Assembly: GCF_026460945.1 (NCBI RefSeq) | Contig: NZ_JAOVZV010000017.1 | Location: forward strand, 52,984 to 116,983 | Direction of reading: 5' to 3' | DNA length: 64,000 bases | DNA from: Chryseobacterium luquanense | GTDB lineage: Bacteria; Bacteroidota; Bacteroidia; Flavobacteriales; Weeksellaceae | Shown: positions 34,665 to 42,904 of the stretch, in pieces | Layout of the letters: every line of letters starts with the position of its first letter | How positions within the stretch are numbered: the first letter of the stretch is position 1 | Translations under genes and position numbers: made by a program | The notes under the pieces: generated by a model | The model's database searches: none | What the model was told of the DNA's origin: nothing | Seen by the model: the letters and a program-made list of their open reading frames with translations, nothing else

Positions 34665-34925
34665 TTACTCTACTGATGATGTGAGTTCTGTGGATTGCTG
34701 ACTGCAACCAGCAATTGAAACAGTATTCCATTGAAATAGTCCAAAGAATGCCCTATGATGTTCTACTCTCATGTAACACTTAGTTGAAGCATCATAGTAT
34801 AAACAGCTAGTTCCATCTGGTCCAACATATCCGTCTTTTGTACAATTCCAATCTGCTTTCGCATTAGTAGCAAATAATGAACTTGTTAAAATCATAACAA
34901 GTGATAAAATTACATTTTTTTTCAT
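34665..34925 (-). CDS. Small secreted four-cysteine protein, 86 aa
   Basis: A signal peptide (about 1-24, ending NAKA) precedes a 62-residue mature chain. Four cysteines (28, 41, 50, 74) could form two disulfides; aromatic residues are frequent (YYD, CYM, FFGLFQW) and a double-His lies at 56-57. I do not recognise the family. It is followed by a strong hairpin and then by a carboxypeptidase-regulatory-domain protein and a DUF1573-like protein on the same strand. The layout recalls small secreted peptides of Bacteroidota that neighbour DUF1573 genes, but the NVEALA motif of the known group is absent. Function unknown. Confidence 0.75.
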   Translation of the reverse strand: MKKNVILSLVMILTSSLFATNAKADWNCTKDGYVGPDGTSCLYYDASTKCYMRVEHHRAFFGLFQWNTVSIAGCSQQSTELTSSVE

Positions 34926-35341
34926 GTTTATAAATATTGATGTTTTAATCCCTACTTATTCAATTTTTATTTCTCTTTGAAATTTTTAATCTTTCCTTTC
35001 TGAGGGAGGCTTCAGGTTTTCCTACCTTTTTGAAATATTATCAACTCTTTTATTTTTTTATATCGTTCTTTGCTATCCTTTTAAAACGCAACGTGAAAAA
35101 TAATAAAGGCGAATAGTATTTACAAATGTTTTGAATTTTTCAATCGACGTTGAAAAATAATAATTGCTAGATTTGAGTTTTTGTTTTATAACTTAAATAT
35201 TGTTATAAAAAAGAATTTTGGTATTTTGTAACTGAGGATATTTTCATCATTAGTGTTGTTTTAGTTATTGTGTTTTTATTGATTAGTAATAAATGTAATA
35301 ATTAATTTTAAAAAAGCAAAAAAATGTTTGAGAACTTGTAA
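34926..35341. other. Long AT-rich intergenic stretch upstream of a divergent gene pair
   Basis: These 416 bases separate the start of the minus-strand 86-aa gene from the plus-strand nrnA region. I find no frame of credible length, no tRNA and no convincing hairpin; the stretch is very AT-rich with scattered T runs. The -7 box of nrnA lies just outside, at 35365-35372. Confidence 0.5.
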
Positions 35342-35364
35342 ATGTTATCTAGATTAAAAACCTT

Positions 35365-35372
35365 TATCTTTG
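35365..35372 (+). promoter_or_regulatory. Candidate -7 element (TATCTTTG) that decides the nrnA start
   Basis: The octamer is a perfect -7 box on the plus strand and lies inside the 17-codon upstream extension of the nrnA frame. If used, transcription starts near 35380 and translation must begin at the ATG at 35393. The nearest TTG upstream is 26 bases away, longer than usual. Confidence 0.5.
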
Positions 35373-35392
35373 GAAACTCAAATTTAAAGAAA

Positions 35393-36397
35393 ATGTTTAC
35401 ACCTGCAGAACTTTTAGAAATCAATACATTGCTTGTTCCGGAAAATAAAATTGTAATTCTTACCCATTATAACCCGGATGGAGACGCTATTGGATCAAGT
35501 TTAGGTTTAAAACATTATCTGAAAGCTAAAGGTTTGGAAGCTGAAGTTGTCGTTCCAAATGATTTTCCGAAGTTTCTGAAATGGATGCCTGAAGCAAAGA
35601 AAAATATCATCGGTGAATACAAAAGAAAGGTAGCTTTTGACATTATTAATGAAGCCGATGTTATTTTCTGTCTTGATTTTAATTCTCCTGCAAGAATCGG
35701 ACTTTTAGGTGATTGGTTGATGAGAGCGAAAGCTAAAAAAATTCTTATCGATCACCATCAACAACCTGAAGATTTTGATTTTGTATATTCTGATACAATT
35801 ATTCCGGCAACTTGTCAGATGGTTTATCATTTTATCGAAGCAATGGGTGATGAAAAGTTGGTTAATAAAGATATTGCAGAATGTCTTTATACAGGAATTA
35901 TGACCGATACAGGCGGTTTCCGTTTCCGTTCTACCAGTGCGGCGACGCATAGAATTGTAGCTAATTTGATTGAAAAAGGTGCAGATCCTTCTGTGATTAC
36001 TTCGAATACTTGGGATACAAATACCGTTTCACGTATGCATTTGTTGGCTTTAATTTTAGGTAGAATTGAAGTGGTAAATGACGGAAAAGTTGCAGTTTTA
36101 TATTTGACGAGAAAAGAACTTCAGGAATATGGTTTCCAGAAAGGCGATACGGAAGGTTTTGTAAATTACGGACTGAGTATTGTCGGGGTCAGAATGGCAG
36201 CATTTTTCATGGAAGATTTGTATGAAGATTTTATTAAAATTTCTTTCAGAAGTAAAGATGATGTGGATGTGAATCAATTTTCAAGAAAATATTTCAGTGG
36301 AGGAGGTCATATTAATGCAGCGGGAGGGAAATCAATGGAGTCTTTACCGGATACAATCGAAACTTTTAAAAACAGAATTGCTGAAGAGAATTTGTAG
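35393..36397 (+). CDS. nrnA: Bifunctional oligoribonuclease / pAp phosphatase (DHH family)
   Basis: The 334-residue DHH-DHHA1 protein degrades short RNA fragments and dephosphorylates 3'-phosphoadenosine 5'-phosphate. The metal-binding motif is HYNPDGDAIGSS at residues 25-36, CLDFNSPARIG follows near 90, and the DHH motif is IDHHQQ near 118-123. The C-terminal DHHA1 domain ends with SGGGHINAAGGKS, the substrate-binding GGGH loop. The start at 35393 (MFTPAELLEINTLL) is preferred over an in-frame ATG at 35342, because a -7 box lies between them and the family usually begins there. Confidence 0.92.
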   Translation: MFTPAELLEINTLLVPENKIVILTHYNPDGDAIGSSLGLKHYLKAKGLEAEVVVPNDFPKFLKWMPEAKKNIIGEYKRKVAFDIINEADVIFCLDFNSPARIGLLGDWLMRAKAKKILIDHHQQPEDFDFVYSDTIIPATCQMVYHFIEAMGDEKLVNKDIAECLYTGIMTDTGGFRFRSTSAATHRIVANLIEKGADPSVITSNTWDTNTVSRMHLLALILGRIEVVNDGKVAVLYLTRKELQEYGFQKGDTEGFVNYGLSIVGVRMAAFFMEDLYEDFIKISFRSKDDVDVNQFSRKYFSGGGHINAAGGKSMESLPDTIETFKNRIAEENL

Positions 36398-36431
36398 TAA
36401 GTTAGTTACGCAATAATGTATAATTCAAAAG

Positions 36432-37223
36432 TTATAACTTTCTATAACCTTTTTCCTCAAGCTCTTTACAAGCGTAATCATAAACTTCTGCAAACATATC
36501 GTCCAGAAATTTTTTATTGAATAAACTGAATTTCGTCATTTTTGGAGGGTCTAAAAAAATATCACAGTGACTGGCTTTAGAATAAACAGATTTTGCAATC
36601 GCTAAGTGTAAAATGCGGTCAAATTCTTTCATTAAACTCATGTTTTCTAATCCGTCATAACTGATGGAATTGACGTGTGATCCAATTAAAAAATCGCATT
36701 TATCAATAATAGGCTCAATTGGAAGGTTGTCTAAAACTCCGCCATCAACATAAATTTTTTCACCAATTTTTACAGGAGGTAAAACAAAAGGTACGCTTGA
36801 TGAGGCTAAAAGTGGTCCGAAAAGTTCACCTTCAGAGAAAAAATCTACGATACCGTGGGTCATTTCTGTTGCTGCAACGTAGACCGGAATTTTTAAAACT
36901 TTAAAATCATCTTCAGGGAAATGATCATTAAAAAGTTTTAGAATAAATTTTGAACTGAAAATTCCATTTTTAGAAAGTTTGAGATATGAACGTGAAAAAA
37001 AAGTTGTCTCATGTACAATTTTCATCATTTCATCAGGAGTTTTCCCGAAAGAATAAAACGCTCCAACGATTGATCCTGCGCTTGTTCCCGAAATAATGTC
37101 AGGTTTCAAATCATATTCTTCCAAAGCTTTTAGAACGGCAATATGGGCAATTCCGCGCATTCCGCCGCCGGAAAGTGTAAGTCCTATAATCGGTTTCTTT
37201 TTTTTGAAAGAGAATAAACCCAT
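36432..37223 (-). CDS. Patatin-like phospholipase (RssA type)
   Basis: The 263-residue protein has the full patatin set: the oxyanion loop LSGGGMRGIAH at 17-27, the nucleophile elbow GTSAG at 46-50 with Ser48, and the catalytic Asp160 in YVDGGVLDNLP. Members hydrolyse acyl esters of lipids with a Ser-Asp dyad. The short size, cytoplasmic start and lack of a signal peptide fit the RssA/YchK-like group. It is convergent with nrnA and 89 bases downstream of a hydrolase gene on the same strand. Lipid substrate unknown. Confidence 0.92.
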   Translation of the reverse strand: MGLFSFKKKKPIIGLTLSGGGMRGIAHIAVLKALEEYDLKPDIISGTSAGSIVGAFYSFGKTPDEMMKIVHETTFFSRSYLKLSKNGIFSSKFILKLFNDHFPEDDFKVLKIPVYVAATEMTHGIVDFFSEGELFGPLLASSSVPFVLPPVKIGEKIYVDGGVLDNLPIEPIIDKCDFLIGSHVNSISYDGLENMSLMKEFDRILHLAIAKSVYSKASHCDIFLDPPKMTKFSLFNKKFLDDMFAEVYDYACKELEEKGYRKL

Positions 37224-37312
37224 TGAAAAATTTAAGCCTTACTAAGATACATGATTTATTTTAAAACCTTGTTGATTCTGTTTTGTATTGATTTTAAATC
37301 TTAGTTTATGCT

Positions 37313-38095
37313 TTACAGCAAAAATTTTTTGGGCAAGTGATGAAGAAGTTCGGTATTGATAATTTCGGCACAAATTTCAGGTTTTTCCCAATGACCATTA
37401 TGACCGCAATCGAGAATATAAGATTTTATATTGGTGCGATCGGGAAGATTATTGATTGTTTTATCAGTTTTTACTGCATTGTCATGTTTTCCTGCTAAAA
37501 CTAAAATCCGGCACTCTAAATTTTCTAAAATATGTTTTTTATCGGTTCTTTCAACCATGCCTTTTACACAGGCTAAAGCTCCGAGATTGTTGGTAGATAG
37601 CGCAACTTCCAGCGCAGTTTCTATTTTTCCTTCCAAAACATCTCTTTCATTGGGATTAAATAAATTGGGAACTCCGGCTCTTGCGTAATGTGCAAAAGCA
37701 TCATTTATAATTCTGTAGCTTTTTATACGCTGATCTTTTTTCTCTGCATCATCCGGAAAATAAGTGGAAAAAAATAAAGTTAAACTCTTTAAGATGTCAG
37801 GAAATTGCTCGGCAAAAGCTAATGAAACGTAGCCACCCATCGAATGACCAAGCAAATGTATTTTAGCTAAATTTTGATGATCAAGAACTTTCTTTACTTC
37901 TTCAGCCATCATTTCCATGGTGTGAACTTCCGCTAAAATATCGGATTTTCCATGTCCCGGAAGATCTATTTTTAAAAGGGCGAAATCCTTGGAGAGTTTT
38001 TTTTCAAGGTCGCTCCAGATTGAAATGTTTTCCATAAAACCATGAAGCAGAACCAATGTCTCTTTTCCTTCGCCTTTTTTTTCAAAATTGAGCAT
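37313..38095 (-). CDS. Alpha/beta hydrolase
   Basis: The 260-residue protein has the oxyanion motif LLHGFMENISIW near 16-27, IDLPGHGKSD at 43-52, the nucleophile elbow GHSMGG at 83-88 with Ser85, and a catalytic-His region DCGHNGHWEKPE near the C-terminus. A cap domain fills about 120-195. The pattern resembles esterase or MenH-like enzymes, but the substrate is not readable. It lies 12 bases after the lipoprotein gene upstream, so the two are probably co-transcribed. Confidence 0.9.
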   Translation of the reverse strand: MLNFEKKGEGKETLVLLHGFMENISIWSDLEKKLSKDFALLKIDLPGHGKSDILAEVHTMEMMAEEVKKVLDHQNLAKIHLLGHSMGGYVSLAFAEQFPDILKSLTLFFSTYFPDDAEKKDQRIKSYRIINDAFAHYARAGVPNLFNPNERDVLEGKIETALEVALSTNNLGALACVKGMVERTDKKHILENLECRILVLAGKHDNAVKTDKTINNLPDRTNIKSYILDCGHNGHWEKPEICAEIINTELLHHLPKKFLL

Positions 38096-38106
38096 AACCT
38101 TAAATT

Positions 38107-38637
38107 TTAATATTGAATGTCGATATAATCTACAAATCCTGAACCATTTACCATATCCTGAAGTCTGTAGGTTTTACCACCGTCTTTAGAGGCAAATGTT
38201 TTTGTGCCTTTTCTGGTGTACGGTTTTCCGTTGTCGTTTTCAGGTATTTTTTGAGTGATTTCTCCTGTGAAATTCATGTATTTAGGAGAAACAACTTGTA
38301 CAAAGCCTTGAATATTTACAGAGTTATTTCCAGATTTAATGCTTCCTGAAACATTGTAATTGTCTCTTTCTCCTTCAATTTTTTTGAAATCAATATTTCC
38401 GATAATTTTTTTAAAGTTTGAAGTTTCGTAGGTGAATTTATGATTTCCGTTAAAATCTTTGAAACGGTTTTCACTTTTCTTGGCTTTAATACTGTCGTTA
38501 ATTTTTGTTCTGGCAGCATTGATAGAATCTACAATTTTTGTGCTGTCTGATTTATTTTCAACAGTTGTCGTTTCTTTTTTTGAACACGATAAAGTAAGAA
38601 TTCCGATTCCTGCTAAAACTAAAATGTTTTTCATCAT
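38107..38637 (-). CDS. Hypothetical lipoprotein, 176 aa
   Basis: The signal sequence ends in a lipobox, LTLSC, so Cys18 should be lipidated and the protein anchored in the envelope. A polar Lys/Asp-rich linker follows. The body contains a repeated-looking beta pattern (NHKFTYETSNFKKIIGNIDFKK, YNVSGSIKSGNNSVNIQGFV, YMNFTGEITQK) that suggests a small beta barrel or sandwich. I recognise no family. Translation might begin at the second of two adjacent ATG codons. It precedes the hydrolase gene by 12 bases. Confidence 0.75.
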   Translation of the reverse strand: MMKNILVLAGIGILTLSCSKKETTTVENKSDSTKIVDSINAARTKINDSIKAKKSENRFKDFNGNHKFTYETSNFKKIIGNIDFKKIEGERDNYNVSGSIKSGNNSVNIQGFVQVVSPKYMNFTGEITQKIPENDNGKPYTRKGTKTFASKDGGKTYRLQDMVNGSGFVDYIDIQY

Positions 38638-38672
38638 GGTTTGAAATTTATTCTCAAATTTATATAAAAAAA

Positions 38673-38691
38673 GAGCATTATAAAAATGCTC
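38673..38691 (-). terminator. Rho-independent terminator of the orphan exbD gene
   Basis: The stem GAGCATT / AATGCTC with a five-base loop is followed by seven T on the minus strand, eight bases past the stop codon at 38699. Confidence 0.85.
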
Positions 38692-38698
38692 GAAGGTT

Positions 38699-39223
38699 TT
38701 ATTTTATTACGTTTTCGTAAACTTTCTTTTCCCAGGGTTTGATGTCGCTTATTCCGTATCGTTCTTTTTTGGAGATTGAAATATTATCCATCATATCTAC
38801 GAAATTTTTGTAATTCGCATCATCGGTTGGTTTTACAATGATGGTGAAAATTTCTTTTTTCGGAGCTTTTTGATAGGCTTCAGAAATAATTTTTGAAACA
38901 TTCAGACCATTGTAATCTGTTTCTTTTAAACCTGAGTCTGTTAAATCTTTTTCATTGCTTTGATGATAAAAGATTCTGTTGTTTTCTCCAATGATGAAAG
39001 TGATTTGATTGCGTTGGTCAATCACTATATCATTAATAGGATGGGGATTTGGATCTTTTCCAGGCAATCCCAAATCCATCACATTGGGTTTTGAGAAACT
39101 TGATGTAAACATGAAAAACATCAATAATAAAAAATTTAAATCGACCATTGGTGTCATATCGATTTTGACGTTTTTCTTTTTTTGTTTGCCTCCGGATTTT
39201 TCTTGGGTAATAACTTCAGCCAT
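38699..39223 (-). CDS. ExbD/TolR-family protein (orphan copy)
   Basis: The 174-residue protein has a short cytoplasmic N-terminus, one transmembrane segment with the proton-relay aspartate in DMTPMVDLNFLLLMFFMF (about 22-39), and a periplasmic domain. It is closely similar to the second ExbD of the main cluster (54573-55115), sharing SKPNVMDLGLP, IVKPTDDANYKNFVD and KKERYGISDIKP. No ExbB or TonB gene is next to it; its own terminator makes it a single-gene unit. It may work with the ExbB encoded at 53027 or with another one. Confidence 0.88.
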   Translation of the reverse strand: MAEVITQEKSGGKQKKKNVKIDMTPMVDLNFLLLMFFMFTSSFSKPNVMDLGLPGKDPNPHPINDIVIDQRNQITFIIGENNRIFYHQSNEKDLTDSGLKETDYNGLNVSKIISEAYQKAPKKEIFTIIVKPTDDANYKNFVDMMDNISISKKERYGISDIKPWEKKVYENVIK

Positions 39224-39382
39224 AATTCAGTTTTTTAAATGTTGAACAAATTTTAAAAATCAGTTAAATTTTATTTCACTTTAAATTGATTCGATGCAAA
39301 GTTTATACCTAAATTTTTAATTTAATGTTAAATTGTTAAAATGATTCTAATTTTAATAAGTAATGGTTATTTTAATTAAAAA

Positions 39383-39406
39383 AGCCTTATCAAAATTGAT
39401 AAGGCT
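39383..39406 (-). terminator. Rho-independent terminator of dsbD
   Basis: The perfect stem AGCCTTATC / GATAAGGCT with a six-base loop is followed by six T on the minus strand, 21 bases past the dsbD stop. Confidence 0.88.
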
Positions 39407-39427
39407 GGAATGTATAATTGAACGATC

Positions 39428-41494
39428 TTATTTGTTATTCTTAAAATAATTAACACCGCATTCCAAGAATTTTTTAAAATCTTCTTTATCCATATATCCT
39501 GAAACAGGCGTGTTGATTAATTTTCCTTCCGGAGTAATCAAAACATAATGGGGTTGAGAGTTATTGTTGAAATTTACACTTTGGAAAAGGCTCCATCTAT
39601 CACCAATTGTTTTTACTTTTTTTACTTGCCCGTCGCCTAAATCAATTTTTGTTTTTTGATCTTCAGGAAGTTCTTCTTTGTCATCTACGTAAAGAGATGC
39701 AAGTACTACATCGTTCTGAAGAATAGGTAAAATATCGGGTTCGCTCCAAACAAATTCCTCCATTTTACGACAGTTTTCACAACCATAACCAGTGAAGTCA
39801 ATCAAAATGGGCTTGTTTTCTTTTTTAGCTAATTCAATTGATTTAAAGAAATCATGTTCAGGATGCATACCTAAAATTCCGTCTTTTTCGTCATGGAAAT
39901 AACTTACATTCAGTGGAGGTAGAATTCCGCTTAATAATTGCAGTTTTGGTCTTTCTGCTGGAATTAATCCCTGAATTAAATACACCACAAAACCAATTCC
40001 TAAAACACCGATAATTTTTCTTCCCAGGGAGATTTTTGGCTTTTTATCGTCATGCGGAAACCTTATCAATCCGAATAAATAAATGACCAATCCAATTGCA
40101 ATAATAATCCAGATGGCTATGAACAGTTCTCTTTTAATTAAGAAAGTTTTAGATACTAAATCTGCTTTTGATAAGAATTTTAAAGCCAAAGCCAATTCCA
40201 CAAAACCTAAAACAACTTTTACCGTATTCATCCAACCTCCAGATTTTGGAAGGCTCTGTAAAGCCTGTGGGAACAATGCTAATAATCCGAAAACAATTGC
40301 CCAAGCCAGGCCAAAACCTGCCAAAGCAAACGTAAGAACCGTAGGGATATCCACCGAACTGTCACTTAAAATACTTCCTAAAATACCTCCTAAAATAGGA
40401 CCGGTACAAGAAAAAGATACGATTACTAGAGTAAGAGCCATGAAGAAAATACCAACCATTCCGCCTACTTCCTCAGCTTTCGAAGATTTGTTGGCAATTG
40501 AGCTTGGTAAAGTAATATCGTAATATCCGAAAAAACTTCCCGCAAAGAAAATGAACACAACAAAAAACAAAATGTTCAACCATACATTAGTCGAAATTTC
40601 GTTAAATATGTTTCCTGCAATACCATCAATTAGATGAAAAGGAATACTCAGTGATACAAAAATAAGCAAGATGAAAAAACCGTAAACAAAAGCGTCTCTT
40701 TTTCCTTTTGCTGGGTTTTTATTACCTTTTGTAAAGAAAGAAACCGTTAGCGGAATCATCGGAAAAACGCACGGAGTCAATAGTGCAATCAAACCGCCCA
40801 GAAAACCTAAGATTAGTATTTTCCAATAATTTGTTTCCATTTTAGTTTCAACGCCACAATCTGTTAATGGTTTTGAAATATCAATAGATGAGATTTTTAA
40901 TTGTTTAGGGTCTAATTTTGAAGCTTCTGTAATAACAATTTCTCCTTTTGAAGGGTTTTCAATAACTTTCTCAACAGCTTTTGTAGAATCTTTAGCAGAT
41001 TCTGTCTGTTCATCAGTTGTTATTTCTGTAATTCCGGTTGGACTGATCTTTTTGTTGAACTCTAAAGTATTCGGAGCAAGGCAAACTCTGTCGTCGCAAG
41101 TTTGATATGTAATTTCTGCAACAAGATCTCCCGCTTTCGTTGGATCTTTTAATTTAAATTTTTGTTTAAAACCTGCTGAATTAGAATAATAAATAATCGT
41201 TCCGCCGAAAGCTTCAGAAAATTCTTCATGTTTTTTTCCGATTTCCTGAAATTTTCCAATCAGTTCAATATTTTTTCCCGAAACAACATATTCTGTAGGA
41301 ATTCCTGTGTCTTCCGGAATATCTCTTGAATAAATATGCCATCCGCTTTCCAATGTTGCATTCAGAACGGCTTCGTACTGATTGTTGCCAAGGTCATTGA
41401 CTGCGAATTTGAATTTTACGGGATTTTTGATTTGTGCATTGATTCCTGTTGCCAAAAACAGAAGAATCAGTAAAAACCAGTTTTTAAATTTCAT
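39428..41494 (-). CDS. dsbD: Thiol:disulfide interchange protein DsbD
   Basis: The 688-residue inner-membrane protein carries electrons from cytoplasmic thioredoxin to periplasmic disulfide reductases. A signal peptide (1-20) precedes the periplasmic DsbD-alpha domain with the redox pair Cys133 and Cys138 in TCDDRVCLA. The membrane domain follows, with LLTPCVFPMIPLTVSFF and SFSCTGPILGG each holding one redox cysteine. The C-terminal thioredoxin-like domain has CENC at 572-575. The frame is open 35 codons further upstream inside tilS; the ATG at 41494 is chosen because it begins the signal peptide and follows the tilS stop by one base. tilS-dsbD is a tight pair. Confidence 0.95.
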   Translation of the reverse strand: MKFKNWFLLILLFLATGINAQIKNPVKFKFAVNDLGNNQYEAVLNATLESGWHIYSRDIPEDTGIPTEYVVSGKNIELIGKFQEIGKKHEEFSEAFGGTIIYYSNSAGFKQKFKLKDPTKAGDLVAEITYQTCDDRVCLAPNTLEFNKKISPTGITEITTDEQTESAKDSTKAVEKVIENPSKGEIVITEASKLDPKQLKISSIDISKPLTDCGVETKMETNYWKILILGFLGGLIALLTPCVFPMIPLTVSFFTKGNKNPAKGKRDAFVYGFFILLIFVSLSIPFHLIDGIAGNIFNEISTNVWLNILFFVVFIFFAGSFFGYYDITLPSSIANKSSKAEEVGGMVGIFFMALTLVIVSFSCTGPILGGILGSILSDSSVDIPTVLTFALAGFGLAWAIVFGLLALFPQALQSLPKSGGWMNTVKVVLGFVELALALKFLSKADLVSKTFLIKRELFIAIWIIIAIGLVIYLFGLIRFPHDDKKPKISLGRKIIGVLGIGFVVYLIQGLIPAERPKLQLLSGILPPLNVSYFHDEKDGILGMHPEHDFFKSIELAKKENKPILIDFTGYGCENCRKMEEFVWSEPDILPILQNDVVLASLYVDDKEELPEDQKTKIDLGDGQVKKVKTIGDRWSLFQSVNFNNNSQPHYVLITPEGKLINTPVSGYMDKEDFKKFLECGVNYFKNNK

Positions 41495-41495
41495 T

Positions 41496-42818
41496 TTACT
41501 TTTGATTAAAAATTGTGAGAACCTTTTGAGTTTTCTCATCTTTTGCGTATCGCCGATCTTGTCTGAACGGAATAATGCCCAAAACAGCGTCATTTCCATC
41601 TGTCAGAAGCCAGATTTTTTGCTTCGCTAAAATAGACAATTTTTCGTCCTTAAAAAACTTCGAAACTTTCTTTTTCCCCGAAAAACCAATAGGGTAGAAT
41701 AGGTCTCCTTCTTTTTTTACACGAAGTTTCAGCGGATGTGTAACTTTTTCGGCATCAAATTTCCAATTCAAATCTTTATTGATTTCGTCAATGATTTCAA
41801 TGTGTTGAGAAAGATTGATGCTTGTTTTTTGATTAGATTCTATGGTATTGGTTAAAATTATTTCTTCCTGAATTGCTGTGTTTGAATTTAATTTAATGAA
41901 AATCAATTCGTTTCTGTTGATAATTAATTTGAATTCTTTTGAATTAAATGAACTTCCGGTTTCTGCGGTAAAGATTTTCTGAATTTCTTCTGGTTGATTG
42001 AATCCGTATTTTTTTAAAATTTCAAATTGAATAAAATCCGTTTCTTGATTCAGTTTTTCTTTATTTAAAATAATGTTTTCTTCAGATTTAATTGAAAGAT
42101 TTTTTTCAATTTCATTGATTTGTTGATTGACAAAATCTTTAGTTTGATTTAAATATAAAATACTTTTTCTGAAGTTTTCCAAAAACTGTTCGTTGGTTTC
42201 TGAAAGCTTTGGAACAATCTCATTTCTGATTTTATTCCTTAAATAATCACTTTTTTTATTCGAAAGATCTTCACGGAAATCAATTTTGTTTTCTTCAGCA
42301 AACCGGTAGATTTCTTCTTTTGAAAAATTCAGCAATGGTCTCAAAATATTATTTTCATTCGCTGGAATTCCGCTTAAACCATTAATTCCTGAAGCTTTTG
42401 AAAGATTGATAATAAATGTTTCTAGCTGATCGTTCAGGTGATGAGCCGTTACCAAAAAATATAAATTTTCTTTTAGCTGAATCTCTCTGAAAAATCTGTA
42501 ACGAAGTTCTCTTGCCCAAAGCTGAATTGAATTTTCGGGCTTTTCATCTTTCTGCGAAGCTTCATATAAATGAAATTTAACATTATTTTTTTTGCAGAAA
42601 TCTTCCACAATCTTCTGATCCGAATCTGAATCTCCTCCACGAAGTTTGTAATTGATATGCGCAACCTGAAATTTGCAACCTGAAATCCGTAACTCATTAA
42701 ACAGGAACGCCAAAACCATAGAATCTGCACCTCCGCTTACTGCTAAAAGATAGGTTTTTTGGTTAGAAGTTTTTATAAGATTTTGAAGCCGTTTTTCGAA
42801 AGTTAATTGTGAAAGCAT
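41496..42818 (-). CDS. tilS: tRNA(Ile)-lysidine synthase
   Basis: The 440-residue enzyme modifies C34 of the tRNA-Ile that reads AUA by attaching lysine with ATP. The PP-loop motif is LAVSGGADSMVL near residues 26-37, and VTAHHLNDQLETFIINL near 125 is family-typical. The C-terminal TilS domain holds RVKKEGDLFYPIGFSGKKKVSKFF. The gene is divergent from the OmpA lipoprotein gene; a TATCTTTG octamer at 42841-42848 (minus strand) is a good -7 box. It is followed at one base by dsbD. Confidence 0.95.
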   Translation of the reverse strand: MLSQLTFEKRLQNLIKTSNQKTYLLAVSGGADSMVLAFLFNELRISGCKFQVAHINYKLRGGDSDSDQKIVEDFCKKNNVKFHLYEASQKDEKPENSIQLWARELRYRFFREIQLKENLYFLVTAHHLNDQLETFIINLSKASGINGLSGIPANENNILRPLLNFSKEEIYRFAEENKIDFREDLSNKKSDYLRNKIRNEIVPKLSETNEQFLENFRKSILYLNQTKDFVNQQINEIEKNLSIKSEENIILNKEKLNQETDFIQFEILKKYGFNQPEEIQKIFTAETGSSFNSKEFKLIINRNELIFIKLNSNTAIQEEIILTNTIESNQKTSINLSQHIEIIDEINKDLNWKFDAEKVTHPLKLRVKKEGDLFYPIGFSGKKKVSKFFKDEKLSILAKQKIWLLTDGNDAVLGIIPFRQDRRYAKDEKTQKVLTIFNQK

Positions 42819-42840
42819 GATGCTCTGAATTTCTTTTAGA

Positions 42841-42848
42841 CAAAGATA
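42841..42848 (-). promoter_or_regulatory. Candidate -7 element (TATCTTTG) of tilS-dsbD
   Basis: The minus-strand octamer fits TAnnTTTG and ends 23 bases before the tilS ATG. The upstream 20 bases lack an exact TTG. A second octamer on the opposite strand (TACCTTTG, 42875-42882) probably serves the divergent OmpA gene. Confidence 0.5.
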
Positions 42849-42904
42849 GGCCTATTTATTAAAATGAATTTTGTTACCTTTGAAATCGTTTAAAAAGTTT
42901 ATTT

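Noticed and set aside
34926..35341. Hidden gene or RNA in the 416-base gap
   Set aside because: No frame above a few codons with start signals, no stable hairpin and no tRNA-like fold could be found by eye.
35342..35392. Upstream start for nrnA
   Set aside because: A perfect -7 box (35365-35372) lies between the two possible ATG codons, so the downstream one is the better choice. This remains an inference until the transcript start is mapped.
40083..40523. 146-codon plus-strand frame opposite dsbD
   Set aside because: Antisense to the DsbD membrane domain, whose hydrophobic codons produce long opposite frames; no start signals.
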